Positions 18,723 to 27,750 of a DNA stretch of 64,000 bases are shown here, piece after piece. The position numbers and the translations under genes are program-made. Source of the stretch: an uncultured Oceanospirillaceae bacterium (GTDB lineage: Bacteria > Pseudomonadota > Gammaproteobacteria > Pseudomonadales > Balneatricaceae); contig CAJXNY010000009.1 of the NCBI GenBank assembly GCA_913057435.1, positions 1 through 64,000 on the forward strand, written 5' to 3'. The notes beneath the pieces were generated by a model. The model had not been told where the DNA came from, searched no databases, and saw only the letters and a program-made list of their open reading frames with translations. How positions within the stretch are numbered: position 1 is the first letter of the stretch; each line of letters starts with the position of its first letter.

Positions 18723-19461
18723 GGTTCGCTGCTCCTGCTGGCATAGGCTCTGCTGGTAGTATATCCAGAATCTGGATACAGGCTGCGTTTATCTGCCAGC
18801 GGATATTGAGGTTATGCAGGTTAAGCCCATAGACCCGTTCATGGTCCTGCTTTTTATACGCGGGGCGTGGGTCGCAGCGTAGCACCTCACTGATCTGCTG
18901 TTGCAGTGGCTGACCCAGTTGCTGACTGAAGTACAGGCAGGCCTGCTCGGCCTGCGGGCTGAACTCAACGGGTAGTGCCAGTGGTTGGGCGGCATCCTGA
19001 GCCAGACCAAACTCGGCATCGGGAAGGCTGTCAACGTAGGGAACATAGGGTTTGATATCGACGATGGGGGTGCCATCGAGCAGGTCGGCACCGCTGACCT
19101 GTAACAGCATGCGGTCGCCCTGTTGTTCGATGCCCAGCAGTTCAACCGGCGACAGGCCAATCGGGTTGGGCCGAAAGGGGGAGCGGCAACCAAACACTCC
19201 AGTACGTTGATTACCGCCCAGCCGGGGCGGGCGGACGGTGGGCTTCCAGCCTTTGCCCACGCACTCGCTAAAGATAAACAGCAGCCAGATATGGCTGCAG
19301 GACTCCAGCCCCCGCACGGCTTCCGGGTTACTGAACGGCGGCACCAGTTCGATGGTGGCGGTCAGGGATTTCACCAGCCCGGGTTGACGGGGAATACCGA
19401 ACTTCTCTTTGAAGGCACTGCGAATATAGCCGATCGGTTCCAGGGTGAGTGGTGACATCAT
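18712..19461 (-). CDS. trmO: tRNA (N6-threonylcarbamoyladenosine(37)-N6)-methyltransferase TrmO
   Basis: Methylates t6A37 of threonine tRNAs using SAM (TsaA/YaeB family, a beta-barrel methyltransferase). The signatures are near the N-terminus IGYIRSAFKEKFGIPRQPGLV-like, SHIWLLFIFSE, RTGVFGCRSPFRPNPIGLSP and LLDGTPIVDIKPYVPY. A C-terminal domain follows (RPAYKKQDHERVYGL). Length 249 aa, close to E. coli (235). Two ATG codons in tandem (19461 and 19458) overlap the TGA of the upstream gene, indicating translational coupling. Confidence 0.93.
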   Translation of the reverse strand: MMSPLTLEPIGYIRSAFKEKFGIPRQPGLVKSLTATIELVPPFSNPEAVRGLESCSHIWLLFIFSECVGKGWKPTVRPPRLGGNQRTGVFGCRSPFRPNPIGLSPVELLGIEQQGDRMLLQVSGADLLDGTPIVDIKPYVPYVDSLPDAEFGLAQDAAQPLALPVEFSPQAEQACLYFSQQLGQPLQQQISEVLRCDPRPAYKKQDHERVYGLNLHNLNIRWQINAACIQILDILPAEPMPAGAANHGE

Positions 19462-19757
19462 CCGGCGTTGAACCCCGGCCAGATGGCAGGTGCGACCTGG
19501 TTGAGAATAGTACTGCGCTCACTGTTGGTCAGGCGCAGGCTGTTCAAGCCTTTTTTCAGCCCCTCAACCATCCGTTGCTGTTCGGCGTCTGGCAGTGCCA
19601 TCGCCAGCCGCCCCAGCTCCATACTCAGAATCATCGCGCTCTGTTCCGGAGTCTGGGCATATTCAGGGTTTTCAGCACGGACTTTCAGGGCATTGCCCAG
19701 CAGGTCGCGGGTCAGCTGGCAGGCGCGGTCAGCCGGATTATCGGTGGCGGATGTCAT
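19458..19757 (-). CDS. Conserved hypothetical small helical protein
   Basis: 99 aa, soluble and predicted all-helical, without Cys. The sequence is rich in Leu, Ala and Glu (LGRLAMALPDAEQQRMVEGL) with no motif I can name. I chose the ATG at 19757 because GGAG is 8 bases upstream. A longer frame to 19808 would overlap the preceding TSUP gene and lacks a ribosome site. The stop is shared with the trmO start, so it is in the trmO operon. Confidence 0.65.
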   Translation of the reverse strand: MTSATDNPADRACQLTRDLLGNALKVRAENPEYAQTPEQSAMILSMELGRLAMALPDAEQQRMVEGLKKGLNSLRLTNSERSTILNQVAPAIWPGFNAG

Positions 19758-19791
19758 CGTTTTGGCTCCATGTCTTGAGGGTGTCAGTATA

Positions 19792-20538
19792 TCAGCCTGC
19801 CAGGCCATCCCACACCAGCTTGCCGCCGGTTAAAGTGAGCAGCCCATAGCAGATAACAAAGAAACCACGGTCGCTGAGTCGTGTGTGCAGGTAACGACCC
19901 AGCCAGATCCCCAGCGGGGCGAGTGGGGCGAGCAAGAGCGAGGTGCTCAGGTTGAGGCTGCTGAACTGGCCCAGCCAGAAATAGGGGAATACTTTGAGCA
20001 GGTTAACGCAGGTGAAAAAGACCACGGTGGTGGCAGCAAATACGGTTTTATCCAGTTTCTGCGGTAATAGATACACGCTCAGCGGTGGCCCACCCGCGTG
20101 GATGCCGAAACTGGTAAAGCCAGAGACAATACCCCAGAAACCGCCGCGGATAACACTGGCCTGCTGAGGCTTGAGGTTATGGCGCTGCAGGAAGCGGTGG
20201 CTGATGAAGCCCAGTGCGATCAGCCCGATCATCAGTTTTAGCTGTTCATCATTGAGGTAATGAAAACCGAGGGCACCCAGGCCAATTCCCAGCACGGCAG
20301 CGGGTAACAGAATACGCAGCTGCTGCCAGCTGGCGTGGCCGCGAAAATGCCAGAGTGCAAACAGATCCATCAGGCACAGAATCGGCAGCATAATGGCTGC
20401 CGCCTGTCCTGGAGAAATAGTCAGCGCCATCAGGGGGACCGCAACCATTCCCAGCCCGCCGCCAAAGCCAGCTTTGGATATAGCGGTGATCAGAATGGCA
20501 AGCGTCGCGGACAGCAGAAAGAGTGGATCACTGAGCAT
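19792..20538 (-). CDS. TSUP (TauE/SafE) family membrane transporter
   Basis: 248 aa, about eight membrane segments in two homologous halves. The N-terminal ITAISKAGFGGGLGMVAVPLM and the second-half FTSFGIHAGGPPLSVYLLP are the duplicated family signatures. Members export sulfite, sulfoacetate or other sulfur-containing organic anions; the substrate here is unknown. It lies upstream of the small helical protein and trmO on the same strand with short gaps, so they may be cotranscribed. Confidence 0.85.
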   Translation of the reverse strand: MLSDPLFLLSATLAILITAISKAGFGGGLGMVAVPLMALTISPGQAAAIMLPILCLMDLFALWHFRGHASWQQLRILLPAAVLGIGLGALGFHYLNDEQLKLMIGLIALGFISHRFLQRHNLKPQQASVIRGGFWGIVSGFTSFGIHAGGPPLSVYLLPQKLDKTVFAATTVVFFTCVNLLKVFPYFWLGQFSSLNLSTSLLLAPLAPLGIWLGRYLHTRLSDRGFFVICYGLLTLTGGKLVWDGLAG

Positions 20539-20661
20539 TACAACGTCCAGGTTGTTTTAACAGGCGGCCAGTGTAGCGTGCGGCCAGTTGTCGGGAGAAG
20601 TGAAAAAGTAAGAGGGACAATGGTAGAGCGCGATGGCTGATCCATCGCGCTCAGGTGGGGG

Positions 20662-22305
20662 TTAATGATCCAGCTGTTCGTGAGCGGGGATCAGATCATC
20701 ACGGTGTTGCAGTGGTAACAGCAAAGCCCAGTGGCGTGAGCCCTTTTCTGCCTGCTGGGCCAGCCGGTGGATATGACTGGTGGTGTCGAGCAGGGCACTG
20801 TATTCCTTGGCTTTAATTTTGTTGTCCAGCAACCCTTCGAGGATGGCTTCTTTTATACGCTGGTAGTCTTTTTCCAGTTTCTTCATAGCGGCGCGGCCTT
20901 CCAGCCCGCTACGATCTTCTGTGATGGAGACATCACACAGCTGCAGTAACTCGGACACATCAGCTTCAAATTTCAGCAGCTGGCGGCGCAGGGTCTCATC
21001 GCGGGTGCTGTTAATGATCTGGTGGGGTTCTTCCAGCGCCTGTGCCAGCCGGGCAACCTCGGCGTAATAACGGTTGATACGCAGGGCGGAGGGCAGTACT
21101 TCACTGATCTCCTCGCTGATATTCTCCCGTGCCAGCTTACGGTTAAAGCGGGCTATCTCGTGGCTCAGGCTGAATATCTGGGTACTCTGCCGCTCCATCT
21201 CGACGGTTTGTCCGGCCTCGCTGCTCAGGGATGCCCGGGCCAGCCCCAGTGACTGGTTGGCCAGGTTGATCAGCTCCAGCCGCATGGCTTCAATGGCCAG
21301 CGGCGGGGTGGAGAGAATGGTTTTATCCAGGTAGGTAGAAAGTCCCTGTTTGGCGGAACGGGTTTTAAAGCGCTGCTTGAGCAGTTTTTCCATCCGGTCG
21401 GTCAGTGGCCACATCAGGATAACGCCGATCAGATTAAACAGGGTATGAAACAGCGCCAGTGCGACGACATAATCTGCGCCGGAGGCGTCTCCCTGCCAGA
21501 ACAGGCCAATCAGAATCAGTGCCCCCAGCCCGACAGCCCCTGTTACCAGATTAAATAACACATGGGCGGCGGCGATGCGCTTGGCATTGGCCGTGGCGGA
21601 CAGGGCGGCCAGTACAGCGGTGGAGGTAGTCCCCATGTTGGCACCGATCACCAGTGCGCCCGCACCCAGTAGCGATACTGCACCGGAGGCGGCCAGTGAC
21701 AGAGTAATTGCCATGGCCGCGGATGAGGATTGCAGCAGGAAGGTGAGGACAAAACCGGCCAGTACAAACAGCAGTAATGCCGGTACGCCGTTACCGAGCT
21801 GGTCCAGAGGCAGGCTGCTTTCCAGCCCGGCAAAGCCATCTTTCAGATAGCCCAGGCCGAGAAAGAACAGCCCGAAGCCTGCCAGTGCGAAGCCCAGATT
21901 GCCCATACGGCGATCGCCGCCGAGCATCTTGCCAATCATTCCAACGGCGATCATGGGCAGGGCCAGTACGCCGATCTTTATTTTGAAACCGATCATGGCG
22001 ACCAGCCAGCCGGTCATGGTGGTGCCGATGTTGCAGCCATAGATCACCGCGATCGACTGTCCCAGACTGAGTAGCCCGGCGTTGACGAAGCCAATGGTGG
22101 CAACGGTTACGGCGGTGGATGATTGCACCAGCGCAGTGATCAGCGTCCCGGAGGCCAGGCCTCGCAGGCGAGATTCAGTGGCGGCGTTGAGTATTTTTTT
22201 CAGAGTGGGGCCTGCGGCGGTGCGCAGGCCAGAGGTCATCAGGTGCATGCCCAGGAGGAACAGTCCAAGTCCTCCGGCAAGTTCGCCAAGTCGGCTCAAT
22301 AACAT
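20662..22305 (-). CDS. Na/Pi cotransporter family protein with PhoU-like tail
   Basis: 547 aa. Two NaPi_2b repeats contain the paired QSS motifs (ITALVQSSTAVTV near residue 60 and LTFLLQSSSAAMAI near 195) that bind sodium and phosphate in SLC34-type carriers. About eight or nine membrane segments extend to residue 310. The cytoplasmic C-terminal 200 residues are helical and PhoU-like, as in bacterial YjbB/NptA relatives. Likely role: sodium-coupled phosphate movement, in bacteria often export. AAGGA lies 8 bases before the ATG. No Pho box is obvious upstream. Confidence 0.88.
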   Translation of the reverse strand: MLLSRLGELAGGLGLFLLGMHLMTSGLRTAAGPTLKKILNAATESRLRGLASGTLITALVQSSTAVTVATIGFVNAGLLSLGQSIAVIYGCNIGTTMTGWLVAMIGFKIKIGVLALPMIAVGMIGKMLGGDRRMGNLGFALAGFGLFFLGLGYLKDGFAGLESSLPLDQLGNGVPALLLFVLAGFVLTFLLQSSSAAMAITLSLAASGAVSLLGAGALVIGANMGTTSTAVLAALSATANAKRIAAAHVLFNLVTGAVGLGALILIGLFWQGDASGADYVVALALFHTLFNLIGVILMWPLTDRMEKLLKQRFKTRSAKQGLSTYLDKTILSTPPLAIEAMRLELINLANQSLGLARASLSSEAGQTVEMERQSTQIFSLSHEIARFNRKLARENISEEISEVLPSALRINRYYAEVARLAQALEEPHQIINSTRDETLRRQLLKFEADVSELLQLCDVSITEDRSGLEGRAAMKKLEKDYQRIKEAILEGLLDNKIKAKEYSALLDTTSHIHRLAQQAEKGSRHWALLLPLQHRDDLIPAHEQLDH

Positions 22306-22359
22306 AAAGTCGATCCTTAATTTACAGCTATTGCGTGCGTGTTGTTCTGAGAATATGCC

Positions 22360-23046
22360 TTATGCATCGGTACGTGCGACCACCCAGCCAACCACTTCTT
22401 TTACCTGATGTTGCAATAAAAGTCCGGTTATTTCTGCCAGGGTAGCGCCCGTGGTCATCACATCATCTACTACAGCGACGCGGGCAGGTAAGTCGCCCTC
22501 TACAGCAAAGCTGCCTTTGAGGTTCTGTTGCCGCTGACGGCGGGACAGATCCTTTTGCTGACCGGTATATCGCACCTTGTGCAGGTGATGATCAGCGACG
22601 GGAATAGCCAGTGCTTTGCCCAGTTGCTTCGCTAGCAGTAATGCGTGGTTGACTCTGCGCGTACGCAGCTTTTGCCGATCCATCGGGACCGGAATAATCA
22701 GATCAACCTGACGCTGATCAGGAGGGATCGCGTCAAGCAATAACTCTGCCAGTAACGGTATAAAGTGTAGCTGCTGTTGGTACTTTGCTCGGCTGATCAG
22801 CTCATTTACGGGAAAATCATAGTGACAGGCGGCCTGAACCTGCTGCCAGCGGGGTGGGTCTTTCTGGCAATGGCCGCAGGGGTGAAGGCTATCCAGCGCG
22901 CGGGGCAGGGCGCAGCACGGGCAGCGCTGACCAAGCCAGGGCAGATCGTTGTAGCAGGCCTGGCAGAGATAAGGCTGTGCCGGGTGTAGCTGACACAACA
23001 AGCACTGTTTATTAAACAGGCAGTAGTTGCCTTTGGGTTTTGGCAT
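22360..23046 (-). CDS. comF: ComF family phosphoribosyltransferase-like protein
   Basis: 228 aa. The N-terminal zinc-ribbon-like region has paired Cys (CLLCQLHP, LCQACYNDL, RCPCCALPRA, CGHC). The C-terminal PRTase-type domain has the PRPP loop VAVVDDVMTTGATLAEI. ComF/GntX proteins are needed for uptake and processing of transforming DNA in naturally competent bacteria and for use of DNA as nutrient. It is divergent from bioB with only 87 bases between, as in many gammaproteobacteria. There is no clear ribosome site before this ATG. Confidence 0.9.
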   Translation of the reverse strand: MPKPKGNYCLFNKQCLLCQLHPAQPYLCQACYNDLPWLGQRCPCCALPRALDSLHPCGHCQKDPPRWQQVQAACHYDFPVNELISRAKYQQQLHFIPLLAELLLDAIPPDQRQVDLIIPVPMDRQKLRTRRVNHALLLAKQLGKALAIPVADHHLHKVRYTGQQKDLSRRQRQQNLKGSFAVEGDLPARVAVVDDVMTTGATLAEITGLLLQHQVKEVVGWVVARTDA

Positions 23047-23049
23047 TGG

Positions 23050-23077
23050 TTGACAGTTCCGTCTGTCCTTTTATGAT
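23050..23077 (+). promoter_or_regulatory. Promoter of the bioBFHCD operon
   Basis: A consensus TTGACA (23050-23055), 16-base spacer and TATGAT (23072-23077), about 57 bases before the bioB start. I looked for a BirA-type dyad (TTGTAAACC...GGTTTACAA) and found none convincing. Confidence 0.65.
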
Positions 23078-23133
23078 GGGTGGCTATTGCGGGCGCTTTG
23101 TCCGCGCAGCCATCTTAGAAGGGTGAGGGTGAG

Positions 23134-24192
23134 ATGCAAGTGTCAGAGAAAGCACCGATTCGTAATAACTGGACTGAAGCTGAAGCACGTGAGTTGTTCC
23201 AGATGCCGTTTATGGACCTGATGTTTGAGGCGCAGCAGATTCACCGTCAGTACCACAAGCCGAATCAGGTGCAGGTCAGCACCCTGTGTTCCATTAAAAC
23301 CGGTGCCTGCCCGGAAGACTGCAAATACTGCCCACAGAGTTCACGCTACAACACCGATCTGGATACCGAACGGTTGATGAAGGTGAAAGCGGTGCTCAAA
23401 GAAGCCGCTGAAGCCAAAGCCAAAGGCGCGACCCGCTTCTGCATGGGCGCTGCGTGGAAATCACCCCGTGCCAAAGACATGCCTTACGTGCTGGAGATGA
23501 TCCAGGGCGTGAAAGAGATGGGGATGGAAGCCTGCATGACGCTGGGTACCCTGGAGCAGGACCAGGCGAAAGATCTGGCAGACGCCGGGCTGGATTACTA
23601 CAACCATAACCTGGATACCTCACCGGAATTTTACGGCAGCATCATCACCACCCGTACCTATCAGGAACGGCTGGATACCCTGTCCAATGTGCGTGAAGCG
23701 GGCATGAAAGTCTGCTGTGGCGGCATCATGGGCATGGGTGAAGATGAGCGTGACCGTATTGGCCTGCTGATGACGCTGGCCAACATGGCTGAGCATCCAG
23801 AGTCGGTACCGATGAACATGCTGGTTAAGGTGGAAGGTACGCCGCTGGAAAATGTGGATGACCTGGAGCCATTCGACTTTATTCGTAGCATCGCTGTGGC
23901 TCGTATCATGATGCCCGCCTCCTCTGTACGCCTGTCGGCAGGTCGCACCAATATGAACGAGCAGATGCAGGCCCTGTGCTTTATGGCCGGTGCCAACTCC
24001 ATCTTCTACGGTGAAAAGCTGCTGACTACTGAAAACCCGGAAGCTGATTCTGACCGGCAGTTGTTCCGTAAACTGTCGATCAACTCCGAGCAGCATGAAG
24101 ATGTGTCTGATGAAGCCCATGAACAGGCGATTCTGCATAACATCCAGGCTGAAAAAGACGCTGGCTTCTTCACTGATGCTACGGCCAGCTGA
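23134..24192 (+). CDS. bioB: Biotin synthase
   Basis: Radical-SAM enzyme that inserts sulfur into dethiobiotin. The [4Fe-4S] motif [15 protein letters not shown] (Cx3Cx2C) lies near residue 50-65. Further conserved residues that hold the [2Fe-2S] cluster are the Cys in [15 protein letters not shown] and VCCGGI and the Arg in [10 protein letters not shown]. Length 352 aa, as E. coli (346). First gene of the operon, 3 bases before bioF. The ribosome site is GGGTGAG. Confidence 0.98.
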   Translation: MQVSEKAPIRNNWTEAEARELFQMPFMDLMFEAQQIHRQYHKPNQVQVSTLCSIKTGACPEDCKYCPQSSRYNTDLDTERLMKVKAVLKEAAEAKAKGATRFCMGAAWKSPRAKDMPYVLEMIQGVKEMGMEACMTLGTLEQDQAKDLADAGLDYYNHNLDTSPEFYGSIITTRTYQERLDTLSNVREAGMKVCCGGIMGMGEDERDRIGLLMTLANMAEHPESVPMNMLVKVEGTPLENVDDLEPFDFIRSIAVARIMMPASSVRLSAGRTNMNEQMQALCFMAGANSIFYGEKLLTTENPEADSDRQLFRKLSINSEQHEDVSDEAHEQAILHNIQAEKDAGFFTDATAS

Positions 24193-24195
24193 ACC

Positions 24196-25365
24196 ATGTC
24201 CTTTGCTGAGCTAGGTGATGCCCTGCAACAGCGTAAAGCGGACGCACTGTATCGCGTGCGCCGGACGCTGGAAACGGCACAGTCGCCAGAAGTGCGGGTT
24301 GATGGCAAAGATTATCTGGCCTTCTGCTCCAACGACTATCTGGGGCTGGCCAGCCATCCGGATCTGGTTAACGCACTGAAAACGGCCGCCGACACTTACG
24401 GTGTCGGCGGTGGCGCATCCCATCTGGTGAACGGCCACAGTCGGCCCCATCACCAGCTGGAAGAGGCGCTGGCTGAATTTACCGGGCGCGAACGGGTACT
24501 GCTGTTTTCCACCGGCTATATGGCCAACATTGGTGCGGTTAATGCCTTGCTGGATAAGCAGGATGCCATTTTCCAGGACCGGCTCAACCATGCCTCCCTG
24601 CTGGATGCCGGACTGCTCAGCGGGGCGCGGTTCCAGCGCTATCTGCATAACGACCCCGACAGCCTGGCTAAACGGCTGGCGAAAACCCAGGCCCGGCGCA
24701 AGCTGGTGGTCACCGATGGTGTCTTCAGTATGGACGGCGATGTGGCTGATCTGCCTGCCCTGTGTGCTACCGCCCGTCGCCATGATGCCTGGGTGATGGT
24801 GGATGATGCTCATGGTTTTGGCTGCCTGGGACAGACTGGCGGTGGCTGTGTTGAACAGCTGGGGCTGGGTGTCGATGATGTACAGGTGCTGGTGGGGACG
24901 CTGGGTAAGGGGTTCGGTACCGCCGGGGCGTTTGTTGCAGGCTCTGAGACGCTTATTGAAACCCTGATCCAGTACGCCCGCACCTACATCTACACCACCA
25001 GTATGCCGCCTGCCGTGGCGGCGGCGACCCTGGCCAGTCTGAAACTGCTGCAACGCGAGAACTGGCGGCGGGATAAGCTGAACAGCCTGATTGCAAAGTT
25101 CCGGGCGGGGTGTGAGCAGCTGGGGCTGGAGCTGATGGACTCACCCACGCCAATCCAGCCGATTATGGTGGGTGAAGCGGATAAAGCGATGGCGATCAGC
25201 GCCGCACTGGAACAACAGGGTATTTTTATCGGCGCAATCCGCCCGCCCACCGTACCGGCAGGCAGTGCTCGATTGCGCGTTACCCTCAGCGCCCGCCACA
25301 CTGAACAGCAAGTCGATCGCCTGCTGACCGCGCTGGACAGCGCTACCTCTTCACTCGGAATCTGA
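24196..25365 (+). CDS. bioF: 8-amino-7-oxononanoate synthase
   Basis: PLP-dependent condensation of pimeloyl-ACP (or CoA) with L-alanine to KAPA. The alpha-oxoamine synthase features are [36 protein letters not shown] and the PLP lysine in [15 protein letters not shown] (near residue 240). Length 389 aa against 384 in E. coli. It starts 3 bases after the bioB stop and ends 2 bases before bioH. Confidence 0.97.
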   Translation: MSFAELGDALQQRKADALYRVRRTLETAQSPEVRVDGKDYLAFCSNDYLGLASHPDLVNALKTAADTYGVGGGASHLVNGHSRPHHQLEEALAEFTGRERVLLFSTGYMANIGAVNALLDKQDAIFQDRLNHASLLDAGLLSGARFQRYLHNDPDSLAKRLAKTQARRKLVVTDGVFSMDGDVADLPALCATARRHDAWVMVDDAHGFGCLGQTGGGCVEQLGLGVDDVQVLVGTLGKGFGTAGAFVAGSETLIETLIQYARTYIYTTSMPPAVAAATLASLKLLQRENWRRDKLNSLIAKFRAGCEQLGLELMDSPTPIQPIMVGEADKAMAISAALEQQGIFIGAIRPPTVPAGSARLRVTLSARHTEQQVDRLLTALDSATSSLGI

Positions 25366-25367
25366 TC

Positions 25368-26135
25368 ATGAGTCTTTATCAACAGCGTCTTGCCCAGCCA
25401 GGCAAGCCGGAGCTGGTACTGCTGCACGGCTGGGGCATGAATGCCGAGGTCTGGCAGCCTTTGCTGGCGCCGCTGTCACAGCACTATTCACTGACCCTGT
25501 TTGACCTGCCCGGCCTTGGCCGCTCAGCCGCTGTGGCGGGTGAGTGCAGTGCCAGCGCACTGGCGGCCAGCCTGCTGGCTGCTGCACCGGAACAGGCCCA
25601 CTGGCTGGGCTGGTCGCTGGGGGGCAATATCGCCGCGGCTGCGGCGGTGCAGGCCCCGGAACGGGTGTTGAGCCTGACCACGGTGGCCAGCAACCCCTGT
25701 TTTGTCCAGCGTGCCGACTGGTCTGCTGCCATGAGTGAAGCAACCTTCACCGGCTTCCAGCAGCTGCTGGCCAGCCAGCCTGCAAAAACCCTCAGTCGTT
25801 TTATCATGCTGCAGACCCAGGGCGGCACGGCCGCGCGGGAGATTCTGCGACAGCTCAAAGCGCTGCTGAACATCGCTGAGCCTGCCGCGCTGGCCGACAC
25901 CCTGGCACTGCTGGCACAGGACCAGCGGGCGTTACTGGCCCAGCTGCGTTGCCCGTTACTGACGTTGTGGGGTGAGCAGGACTCGCTGGTGCCCCAGGCT
26001 GCAGTACAGGCAACACTGGCATTACAGCCGCAGCAGCAGAGCCGGGTTTACCAGGGTGCTGGCCACCTGCCATTTTTGTCGGATCAGGATGCTTTTATTG
26101 CGGACTTACACGCTTTCACCGAGGCTGCGGTATGA
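25368..26135 (+). CDS. bioH: Pimeloyl-ACP methyl ester carboxylesterase BioH
   Basis: Alpha/beta hydrolase that removes the methyl ester from pimeloyl-ACP, ending the BioC-BioH stage. It has the oxyanion-hole HGWGMNAEVW, nucleophile elbow LGWSLGGN (Ser near residue 82), Asp in WGEQDSLVP and catalytic His in GAGHLPFLS. 255 aa against 256 in E. coli. Being inside the bio operon, its role is more certain than for stand-alone hydrolases. It overlaps bioC by 4 bases. Confidence 0.94.
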   Translation: MSLYQQRLAQPGKPELVLLHGWGMNAEVWQPLLAPLSQHYSLTLFDLPGLGRSAAVAGECSASALAASLLAAAPEQAHWLGWSLGGNIAAAAAVQAPERVLSLTTVASNPCFVQRADWSAAMSEATFTGFQQLLASQPAKTLSRFIMLQTQGGTAAREILRQLKALLNIAEPAALADTLALLAQDQRALLAQLRCPLLTLWGEQDSLVPQAAVQATLALQPQQQSRVYQGAGHLPFLSDQDAFIADLHAFTEAAV

Positions 26136-26932
26136 GTCCGAGTGAAGGGGTGATCAGCAAGCGCCGGGTGGCAGAGTCGTTCAGCCGTTGTGCGGCCAGT
26201 TACGACAGCGTGGCGCAGCTGCAGCGTGATATTGGTCATCAGCTGCTGTCACGATTGCCAGCGGACCGCCCGCAGCGGCTGCTCGATCTGGGCTCCGGCA
26301 CTGGCTACTTTGCCGACCAGTTGCGCAAAACTTATCCACACGCCTCGCTGTATTGTCTGGATATCGCTCAGGGAATGCTGGCCTACGCCCGTACCAACCG
26401 CCCGGTGGATAACTGTCACTGGCTGTGTGGCGATGCCGAGCAGTTACCGCTGGCAGACAATAGCATCGACCGGCTGTTTTCCAGCCTGGCAGTGCAGTGG
26501 TGCGAACGGCCAGAGCGGCTGTTTGCTGAAGTCCAGCGTAGTCTGGCGCCTGGGGGTGAGGCCTTTATCGCCACCCTGGGGCCAGATACACTGTATGAGC
26601 TGCGCGATGCCTGGGCGGCGGTGGATAATGATACCCATGTGAACCGTTTTCTGCCGCTGGAGCAACTGACTGTGGATATCACGGACAGTGGCTTGCAGCT
26701 CTGTGCTGCAGCTACGGATTACCAGGTACTCTGTTATCCACAGCTACGTGAACTGACCTATGAGTTAAAACACCTGGGCGCGCACAATATGAATCAGGGT
26801 CAGCCCACCGGGCTGACCGGTCGCCAGCGTATCGCAGCCCTGAAAGCGGCCTATGAACCATTTCGAGACCCTCGGGGGCAACTGCCCGCCACTTATCAGG
26901 TTTACTACCTGCACTTGCGTAAGGAGTCATAA
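26132..26932 (+). CDS. bioC: Malonyl-ACP O-methyltransferase BioC
   Basis: Methylates malonyl-ACP with SAM so that fatty-acid synthesis can build the pimelate chain. Class I Rossmann methyltransferase: motif I LLDLGSGTGYF (near residue 50), motif II YCLDIAQGML, GDAEQLPL and the BioC-typical start KRRVAESFSRCAASYDSVAQ. 266 aa (E. coli 251). The last base of its stop codon is the first base of the bioD ATG. Confidence 0.95.
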   Translation: MSPSEGVISKRRVAESFSRCAASYDSVAQLQRDIGHQLLSRLPADRPQRLLDLGSGTGYFADQLRKTYPHASLYCLDIAQGMLAYARTNRPVDNCHWLCGDAEQLPLADNSIDRLFSSLAVQWCERPERLFAEVQRSLAPGGEAFIATLGPDTLYELRDAWAAVDNDTHVNRFLPLEQLTVDITDSGLQLCAAATDYQVLCYPQLRELTYELKHLGAHNMNQGQPTGLTGRQRIAALKAAYEPFRDPRGQLPATYQVYYLHLRKES

Positions 26933-27627
26933 TGGCCAGACATACGTTTTTTATCGCGGGCACGGATACCGATGCTGGCAAAACCGTGGTGACCGCGGGC
27001 CTGCTGGCGGCAGCCAACCAGCGGGGCCTGCGCACTCTGGGCCTGAAGCCGGTGGCAGCGGGCTGCGAACAGACTGAAGACGGCCTGCGTAACAGTGATG
27101 CACTGTTGCTACAACAGACGGCTTCCGTCAGCCTGAGTTACGACCAGGTTAACCCGGTTGCCTTTGAACCGCCCATCGCGCCGCACATTGCCGCGGTTAA
27201 AGCAGGCCGACAGTTGTCGGCGGACCGGCTGGCAGCGTTCTGTCGTGGTGCGCTGATGCAGCCCGCAGATCTGGCGCTGATCGAAGGGGCGGGTGGCTGG
27301 CGAGTGCCGCTGAACCCGCGAGAAATGCTGTCAGCGCTACCGAAACAGCTGAACTGCCCGGTGATTCTGGTGGTGGGGATGAAGCTGGGCTGTATTAACC
27401 ATGCGCTGCTGACCGCTGAAGCGATTGCCCGTGATGGCCTGAAAATGGCGGGCTGGGTGGCGAACCGGATCGATCCGCAGATGAATTCTTATCAAGAGAA
27501 CCTGGACACCCTGACAGGCTTTTTCCGTGCGCCATTGCTGGGTGAAGTGCCACATCTGGCGTCGCCAACCCCTGACAATATCGCCCAGTACTTGAATCTT
27601 GGTCATCTTGGGCTGAAGTTTGAGTGA
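26932..27627 (+). CDS. bioD: Dethiobiotin synthetase
   Basis: ATP- and CO2-dependent closure of the ureido ring, DAPA to dethiobiotin. The P-loop is GTDTDAGKTVVTAGLL at residues 8-22; further motifs are LKPVAAGCEQT, IEGAGGWRVPL and VVGMKLGCINHALLT. 231 aa against 225 in E. coli. Last gene of bioBFHCD; overlaps bioC by one base. No clear terminator follows before the next gene, which has its own upstream gap of about 120 bases. Confidence 0.97.
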   Translation: MARHTFFIAGTDTDAGKTVVTAGLLAAANQRGLRTLGLKPVAAGCEQTEDGLRNSDALLLQQTASVSLSYDQVNPVAFEPPIAPHIAAVKAGRQLSADRLAAFCRGALMQPADLALIEGAGGWRVPLNPREMLSALPKQLNCPVILVVGMKLGCINHALLTAEAIARDGLKMAGWVANRIDPQMNSYQENLDTLTGFFRAPLLGEVPHLASPTPDNIAQYLNLGHLGLKFE

Positions 27628-27750
27628 TTAAAAAGTGAACGAATGACCAGGCTGAGTTAGACTTACCAGATACCAAACGCGCTGTATTGACAGAAATTGT
27701 AACTGAACGGACAGTGGCTAAGACTCAGCCCGCGGACACAGGTGACTTTT

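Noticed and set aside
23047-23133. BirA operator upstream of bioB
   Set aside because: No dyad resembling TTGTAAACC...GGTTTACAA is present in the 87-base comF-bioB gap.
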